64,000 nucleotides of DNA from Bog-756 sp963696495. Lineage in GTDB: Bacteria > Actinomycetota > Acidimicrobiia > Acidimicrobiales > RAAP-2. The DNA lies in contig CAVOKJ010000002.1 of NCBI GenBank assembly GCA_963696495.1, forward strand, positions 868,001-932,000, given 5' to 3'. Shown piece after piece: positions 59,221-64,000 of the stretch. Below the pieces are notes generated by a model. The model was not told the origin of the DNA. It searched no databases and saw only the letters and a list, made by a program, of their open reading frames with translations. The position numbers and the translations under genes are program-made. Each line of letters opens with the position of its first letter. The stretch's first letter is position 1.

Positions 59221-59226
59221 AGGGTA
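59221..59226 (-). promoter_or_regulatory. -10 hexamer TACCCT (leaderless hydrolase)
   Basis: TACCCT on the minus strand ends 6 nt before the GTG at 59214. Confidence 0.5.
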
Positions 59227-59274
59227 CCGGGCCGACGGCGGAATTCCGCCCCGGCTACGCCGTCGCCGCCCCCG

Positions 59275-60777
59275 TCAACGATCGTCACCCGAAGGGAACC
59301 GGAGATCGACGGGACCCGGCGAGGGGCGTTCGACCGAGGAGCTCGCCACCGGCCAGCGCGTCGTGACCGACTTGAGCCGGGTGTTGAACCGGACCCCTTC
59401 CATCCCGTGGACGTGGGCGTCACCGAACAGGGACTGCTTCCAGCCGCCGAAGGAGTAGTAGGCCATCGGCACCGGAATGGCCACGTTGATGCCCACCATC
59501 CCCACCTGCACCTCGCGGCGGAACCGGCGGGCGGCATGCCCGTCCCTGGTGAAGATGGCCGTCCCGTTGCCGTAGGGATTGGCGTTGACCAGCGCGATGG
59601 CCCGGTCGAGATCGTCCACCCGCAGCACCGACAGCACGGGGCCGAAGATCTCGTCGCGGTAGACCTGCATGGAGGTGGAGACCCGGTCGACCAGGCTCGG
59701 CCCCAGATAGAACCCCTCGTCGTGCCCGGGGACCTTGACCTCTCTGCCGTCGACCACCACCTCGGCGCCCTCCGATTCGGCCGAGACCAGGTAACCGGCC
59801 ACCCGGTCACGGTGGGCCGCGGTGATCAGGGGGCCCATGTCCGAGCCGGGGTCGGTACCCGGACCGGTGGTCAGTGCCCGGGCACGGTCCGACAGCGCCC
59901 GGACCACCGGGTCCCCGTCCCCCACGACCACCACCGCCGACACCGCCATGCAGCGTTCCCCGGCCGACCCGTAGCCGGCGGCGGTGAGCGCGTCGGCGGC
60001 CGCGTCGAGATCGGCGTCCGGCATGACCACGGCGTGGTTCTTGGCGCCCCCGAGCGCCTGGCATCGCTTGCCGGTGGCCGTGGCCCGCTCGAAGACGTGA
60101 CGGGCCACCGGTGTGGAGCCGACGAAGGAGACCGCGGCCACATCGGGATGGTCGAGGAGGGCGTTGACCGCCACCGAGTCCCCGTTCACGACCGTGAACA
60201 CCCCCTCGGGCAGGCCGGCCTCCCGCCACAGGTCGGCGATGAGGAGCGACGGCGAAGGGTCGCGCTCGGAGGGCTTGAGGATGAAGGTGTTCCCGCAGGC
60301 GATGGCCACCGGGTACATCCACATGGGCACCATGACCGGGAAATTGAACGGGGTGATGCCCGCCACCACGCCCAGCGGCTGTCGGACCGACGACGCATCG
60401 ATCCCGTTGGAGACGTCCTCGGAGAACTCCCCCTTCAGCAGATGGGGTATGCCACAGGCGAACTCGATCACCTCGATGCCGCGCGCCACCTCGCCGAGGG
60501 CGTCCTCGGTGACCTTGCCGTGCTCGGCGGTGATCAGCCGGGCGAGGTCCTCCCGGTGGCGGTCGGCGAGATCGCGGAAGCTGAACAGGATGCGCGTCCG
60601 GGCGGTGAGCGACGTGTCGCGCCATTCGGCGAACGCGGCCGATGCCGAGGACACCGCCCGTCCGACGTCCGCCTCCGAGGCCAGCACCACCTCCCCCGTC
60701 CGGTTCCCGGTCGCCGGGTCGTACACCGGCGCGGTGCGGGCCTGTCCGCCCTCGAGCGTGGTTCCGATCCTGTTCAC
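59275..60777 (-). CDS. mmsA: CoA-acylating methylmalonate-semialdehyde dehydrogenase
   Basis: A 500 aa aldehyde dehydrogenase converting methylmalonate semialdehyde to propionyl-CoA (valine, thymine and inositol breakdown). NAD site and active site: TPFNFPVMVPMWMYPVAIACG, read as ITPFNFPVMVPMWM, ALGGAKNHAVVMPDAD, and the nucleophile GSAGERCMAVSA (Cys). The ERCMA context and the NFPVMVPMWM stretch are typical of MmsA. AAGGAGG lies 9 nt before the GTG. No other valine genes lie nearby. Confidence 0.93.
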   Translation of the reverse strand: MNRIGTTLEGGQARTAPVYDPATGNRTGEVVLASEADVGRAVSSASAAFAEWRDTSLTARTRILFSFRDLADRHREDLARLITAEHGKVTEDALGEVARGIEVIEFACGIPHLLKGEFSEDVSNGIDASSVRQPLGVVAGITPFNFPVMVPMWMYPVAIACGNTFILKPSERDPSPSLLIADLWREAGLPEGVFTVVNGDSVAVNALLDHPDVAAVSFVGSTPVARHVFERATATGKRCQALGGAKNHAVVMPDADLDAAADALTAAGYGSAGERCMAVSAVVVVGDGDPVVRALSDRARALTTGPGTDPGSDMGPLITAAHRDRVAGYLVSAESEGAEVVVDGREVKVPGHDEGFYLGPSLVDRVSTSMQVYRDEIFGPVLSVLRVDDLDRAIALVNANPYGNGTAIFTRDGHAARRFRREVQVGMVGINVAIPVPMAYYSFGGWKQSLFGDAHVHGMEGVRFNTRLKSVTTRWPVASSSVERPSPGPVDLRFPSGDDR

Positions 60778-60817
60778 TGCGCGATCCTCCTTCTGCGGTG
60801 GCTGGCGTCGACGGCGC

Positions 60818-60880
60818 GGTGCCACTGGTGCCACTGGTGCCACTGGTGTCTGTGGTGTCTCTGGTGTCCCTGGTGTCTCG
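60818..60880. repeat. seven 9-bp tandem repeats (GGTGCCACT / GGTGTCTCT)
   Basis: Three perfect copies of GGTGCCACT followed by four of a diverged form (GGTGTCTGT, GGTGTCTCT, GGTGTCCCT, GGTGTCTCG), from 60818 to 60880. They lie in the divergent promoter between mmsA and the PNPOx-like gene. Multiples of three in length, but intergenic here. Confidence 0.9.
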
Positions 60881-60915
60881 GAGGGCGGTCACCCGTCACG
60901 TGGAAGAATCGCACC

Positions 60916-61662
60916 ATGTCAGAACCGAGCCCGACCGTTGGTGACGACGAGGAGCCCGCCGGTGACCGCACCCGGCTGCGCCGGTTCCCCGAGCAGGGCT
61001 CGCATCGCCCGTCCGACCTCCATGCCGTGCTCGACGCCGGGTTCGTCTGCCATCTCGGCATCGTCCTCGGGGGCTGGCCGACGGTCCTGCCCACCAGCTA
61101 CGGACGCCGCGGTGACGTGCTCTACCTGCACGGCTCGGTGGCCAGCCAGAGCCTGCGGGCGGCCAAGAAGACGAAGGTGCGGGCCTGCGTCACCGTCACC
61201 CACGTCGACGGCCTGGTGCTGGCCCGGTCGGTGTTCGAGCACTCCGTCAACTACCGCTGCGCCATGATCTTCGGCGAGCCCGACGTACTGAGCGATCCCG
61301 ACGACAAGCTCATCGGCCTGCATGCCATCAGCGACCAGGCCGCGCCGGGGCAGTGGGAGTACGCCCGGTCCCCGGCACCCGAGGAGTTGGCGGTGACGAC
61401 CGTGCTGGCCATGTCCCTCGACGAGTCCTCGGTCAAGATGCGCCAGGGTCCCCCGGCTGACGGGCACGACCCCGACGCCGAGCTCGACGTGTGGGCCGGG
61501 GAGATACCTCTGCGCACCCTTCGCCTCGACCCCGTGCCCGATCCGACCCTCCGGCCGGGCATCGGTCTCCCGGACCATCTGGCCTCCGGGCGGCTGGCGC
61601 CGGGCTGGACCCCGCCACCCCCCACCGCACTCGGGCAGAAGGGCGACCCGGGCGCGTCCTGA
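60916..61662 (+). CDS. pyridoxamine 5'-phosphate oxidase-family flavoprotein
   Basis: A 248 aa split-barrel flavin (FMN or F420) protein: GSHRPSDLHAVLDAGFVCHLG, LPTSYGRRGDVLYLHGSVAS, VTVTHVDGLVLARSVFEHSVNYR. This matches the flavin-nucleotide-binding subgroup rather than true PdxH. The role is probably redox on an unknown small molecule. GGAAG lies 9 nt before the ATG. C-terminal 40 residues are Pro-rich. Confidence 0.85.
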   Translation: MSEPSPTVGDDEEPAGDRTRLRRFPEQGSHRPSDLHAVLDAGFVCHLGIVLGGWPTVLPTSYGRRGDVLYLHGSVASQSLRAAKKTKVRACVTVTHVDGLVLARSVFEHSVNYRCAMIFGEPDVLSDPDDKLIGLHAISDQAAPGQWEYARSPAPEELAVTTVLAMSLDESSVKMRQGPPADGHDPDAELDVWAGEIPLRTLRLDPVPDPTLRPGIGLPDHLASGRLAPGWTPPPPTALGQKGDPGAS

Positions 61663-61685
61663 TCGGGGCACGGGGTACCAGCCGA

Positions 61686-62807
61686 TCAGTCGAGGAACGA
61701 GTCGAGGGGCACGGTCTTCAGTCCGTGGGCGGCGGCGACCGGCTCGTAGACCACCGAGCCCTCCACGACGTTGACCCCCTCGGCCAGGGCCGCGTCAGCC
61801 CGCGCCGCGTCCCGCCAACCGTGGTTGGCGATGGAGAGGACATAGGGAAGGGTGGCATTGACCAGCGCGTGGGTGGACGAGTGCGGAACGGCGCCCGGCA
61901 TGTTGGCCACGCAGTAGAACAACGACCCGTTGACCTCGAAGGTGGGGTCGGAGTGCGTCGTCGGCCGCGTCGACTCGAAGCACCCGCCCTGGTCCACCGA
62001 GATGTCGACCAGCACCGAGCCCTCGCTCATCCGGCCGACCAGGTCGTCGGAGATCAGCTTGGGCGCCTTGGCCCCCACCACGAGGACGGCCCCGATCACG
62101 ATGTCGGCATCGACACAGGTCTCCTCGATGGCGTGGGTGCTCGAGGCCACCGTCTCCAGGGCGCCGCGGAAGTGATGGTCGACCTGGCGGAGACGCTCGA
62201 GGTTCCGGTCCAGGATGTACACCTCCGAGTGCATGCCGACCGCCAGGGTCGCCGCCGCCATGCCGGCCACACCGGCACCCAGGATCACCACCTTGGCGCA
62301 ACGGACCCCGGGCACGCCGCAGACCAGGACCCCCCGTCCCCCGCCGGAACGCATCAGGTGGTGGGCGCCCATCAACGGGGCCATGCGGCCGGCCACCTCG
62401 CTCATGGGGGTGAGCAGGGGCAGTGAGTTGTCCGGAAGCCGCACCGTCTCATAGGCGATGGCCGTGTTCCCGGCGTCGACGAGGGCGTCGGTGCACGACC
62501 GGGACGCCGCCAGATGCAGGTAGGTGAACAGGACCTGGTCCTTGCGCAGACCGAGCCGGGGGTACTCCTCGGCGATCGGCTCCTTCACGCCGAGGATCAG
62601 GTCGGACTCCGCCCAGACGTCGTCCGGATCGTCGATGGTCCGCGCCCCGGTGGCCGTGAAGTCGGCGTCGGGGATCGACGAGCCGACGCCGGCACCGCGC
62701 TCCACGTAGACGGTGTGGCCGGCCGCCGTCAGCTCCCGGACCCCGGCCGGCGTGATGGCCACCCGGTACTCGTCGTCCTTCACTTCCTTCGGGACGCCGA
62801 CGATCAT
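61686..62807 (-). CDS. ald: alanine dehydrogenase
   Basis: A 373 aa NAD-dependent L-alanine dehydrogenase: MIVGVPKEVKDDEYRVAITP, LHLAASRSCTDALVDAG, GAGVAGMAAATLAVG (nucleotide binding), DISVDQGGCFESTRPTTHSDP and NMPGAVPHSSTHAL. Key catalytic Lys and His positions look preserved. The start 10 bp after the permease stop suggests one operon for alanine uptake and deamination. AlaC at 50256 provides the transamination route. Confidence 0.96.
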   Translation of the reverse strand: MIVGVPKEVKDDEYRVAITPAGVRELTAAGHTVYVERGAGVGSSIPDADFTATGARTIDDPDDVWAESDLILGVKEPIAEEYPRLGLRKDQVLFTYLHLAASRSCTDALVDAGNTAIAYETVRLPDNSLPLLTPMSEVAGRMAPLMGAHHLMRSGGGRGVLVCGVPGVRCAKVVILGAGVAGMAAATLAVGMHSEVYILDRNLERLRQVDHHFRGALETVASSTHAIEETCVDADIVIGAVLVVGAKAPKLISDDLVGRMSEGSVLVDISVDQGGCFESTRPTTHSDPTFEVNGSLFYCVANMPGAVPHSSTHALVNATLPYVLSIANHGWRDAARADAALAEGVNVVEGSVVYEPVAAAHGLKTVPLDSFLD

Positions 62808-62817
62808 GCCGCCATCC

Positions 62818-64000
62818 TCACTCGCCGATCTCGGTGTAGGCGATGGGCTTCTGCTTGAAGAAGTCACCCTTGGTGGTGAACTTGGCCAGGAGCACCAGGG
62901 GCACCCCGAGGACCAGGGTGATGATGTCGGCGTTGGCACCGCTCCACCCGGCGGTCTTGATCACGTCGATACCCACCAGGAGGAGGACGATCCCCCCGAG
63001 CAGGGGGAAGAGGATCCCGGTGAAGAAGAACCGGACCTCCTTGAACGCCACCTTCCGGTAGGCCCAGGCACACGTGACCCCGGTCACCCCGTAGTAGAAG
63101 GCGATGAGGACGCCGATGCTCGAGATCAGGTTGGCGAACACGTTGCTGATAGAGCTGACGTTGCTGACCAGCACGATGCCCAGCATGGAGATGAAGGCCA
63201 GGATCAGCGTGCCCACCATCGGCGTCTTCAGCTTGCCCTGGATGGTGCCGAACACGCGGGGGAACACGCCGTCGCGCGACATGGAGAGCGTGATGCGGGC
63301 CGCCGGCAGCAGGGTCGTCTGCGTGGTGGCGACCGTGGACGACAGCACGGCGACCAGCATCACGTAGCCGGCCCAGTGGCCGGCAGCCTGCTGGGCGAAG
63401 TAGAGCAGGATGGTGGACGAGTGGGCGTTCCAGGCCTTCTCGGGCAGCAGCATCTGGGCGGCGATGATGTTGATGCCGAACACCAACAGGAGCAGGAACA
63501 TGGAGATGATGCCGGCGTGGCCGGGGGTCTTCGTGGCGTTCTTCGACTCCTCGTTCAGGTTGGTGGCGGTGTCCCAACCCCAGAAGAAGAAGGCGCCCAG
63601 CACCAGGCCGGCGGAGAGCGCCGAGAACCCGCCGATCGAGACGGGGCTGAGCCACGACCAGTGGAAGCTGGTGGAGCCGGCCGGGTGGCTCACCGCCACC
63701 TTGATGATGCCCCAGAGGGAGAACCCGATGACCGCGGTGTACTCGATGATCAGCAGCACCCACTGGAAGTTGGTCGTCCACCGGATCCCCCAGATGCAGA
63801 TGAAGGTGATGAGGGCCAACCAGAAGGCCGCGGCCACCGCCGCCGTTCCCACCGAGTTGGCCGTCGACGACGAGATCCAGCCCCACTCGTTGAACAGCTG
63901 GAGGGTGTACTGGCCGGCCACGATCGGTGCCGAGATGCAGAACAGCACCGAGGTGGCCACTTGGACCCAACCGTTGAACCAACCGACGGTCGGATGGACG
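62818..64000 (-). CDS. amino-acid permease (APC superfamily), incomplete at window end
   Basis: At least 393 residues with the N-terminus beyond the window. About 10 membrane segments are visible, with GAFFFWGWDTATNLNEESKNATKTPG, read as FFFWGWDTATNLNEESK, a family loop of APC transporters, and LSMSRDGVFPRVFG. Codons continue to the window edge (GWFNGWVQVATSV), so the apparent GTG at 63960 is internal. It is transcribed together with ald, so alanine or a related amino acid is a likely substrate. Confidence 0.9.
   Translation of the reverse strand, partial: VHPTVGWFNGWVQVATSVLFCISAPIVAGQYTLQLFNEWGWISSSTANSVGTAAVAAAFWLALITFICIWGIRWTTNFQWVLLIIEYTAVIGFSLWGIIKVAVSHPAGSTSFHWSWLSPVSIGGFSALSAGLVLGAFFFWGWDTATNLNEESKNATKTPGHAGIISMFLLLLVFGINIIAAQMLLPEKAWNAHSSTILLYFAQQAAGHWAGYVMLVAVLSSTVATTQTTLLPAARITLSMSRDGVFPRVFGTIQGKLKTPMVGTLILAFISMLGIVLVSNVSSISNVFANLISSIGVLIAFYYGVTGVTCAWAYRKVAFKEVRFFFTGILFPLLGGIVLLLVGIDVIKTAGWSGANADIITLVLGVPLVLLAKFTTKGDFFKQKPIAYTEIGE

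Noticed and set aside
58258..60770. Very long plus-strand open frame through the hydrolase and mmsA genes
   Set aside because: It is the GC-rich shadow of two clear minus-strand genes; only the part from 60916 is a real protein.
60818..60880. CRISPR-like array
   Set aside because: Contiguous 9-bp units with no spacers; an ordinary minisatellite.
1..64000. Insertion sequences, prophage or integrase
   Set aside because: No transposase, integrase or terminal inverted repeats were recognised; codon use appears uniform apart from the nrdJ leader and 35195-35245.

Overview
High-GC (about 70%) actinobacterial DNA, densely packed on both strands. A WhiB regulator, PimB-type mannosyltransferase, F420-type oxidoreductase, class E sortase, AdoCbl-dependent ribonucleotide reductase and many GTG starts point to Actinomycetota. 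An Acidimicrobiia-like lineage is my inference from gene mix, not proven. No rRNA, tRNA, CRISPR array or insertion sequence was found.

Layout. 1-1262: sugar acetyltransferase and Ohr peroxidase. 1391-4696: a SipW-type (ER-type) signal peptidase followed on the same strand by two almost identical TasA/CalY-like secreted proteins and a smaller relative, with a divergent HTH protein and a palindromic site between. 4752-10080: Zn dehydrogenase, TetR, histidine phosphatase/zinc-ribbon/Nudix group, WhiB, epimerase. 10211-36321: a large surface-polysaccharide region: LMW tyrosine phosphatase, polyprenyl-P sugar transferase, O-antigen-ligase/Wzy-like protein, Wzz/BY-kinase, seven glycosyltransferases, DUF4012, class E sortase and a tiny LPFTG protein. 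Embedded in it (14691-20062) is a six-gene operon for charging an amino acid on a carrier protein: glycosyltransferase, phosphopantetheinyl transferase, carrier protein, acyl-CoA dehydrogenase-like enzyme, class II aaRS-like amino acid:carrier-protein ligase and DUF1839. 36638-40918: lipoprotein, ABC exporter-TetR operon with a clear operator, and an MFS remnant. 41083-46916: nrdJ with a long leader and paired NrdR-like boxes, glpK, ACT-domain protein. 47025-64000: mostly metabolic genes (acyltransferase, ADC-family, SMP-30, alaC, LLM oxidoreductase, pimB, queG, acyl-CoA ligase, mmsA, ald and an amino-acid permease cut by the window end).

A recurring theme is leaderless initiation: at least eight genes have a TANNNT hexamer 6-7 nt before the start codon. 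Convergent gene ends usually carry perfect or near-perfect GC hairpins without a T-tract.

The best candidates for a little-described system are the SipW/TasA-like fibre operon and the amino acid:carrier-protein operon inside the polysaccharide locus. Both assignments rest on motifs read by eye, without database searches.
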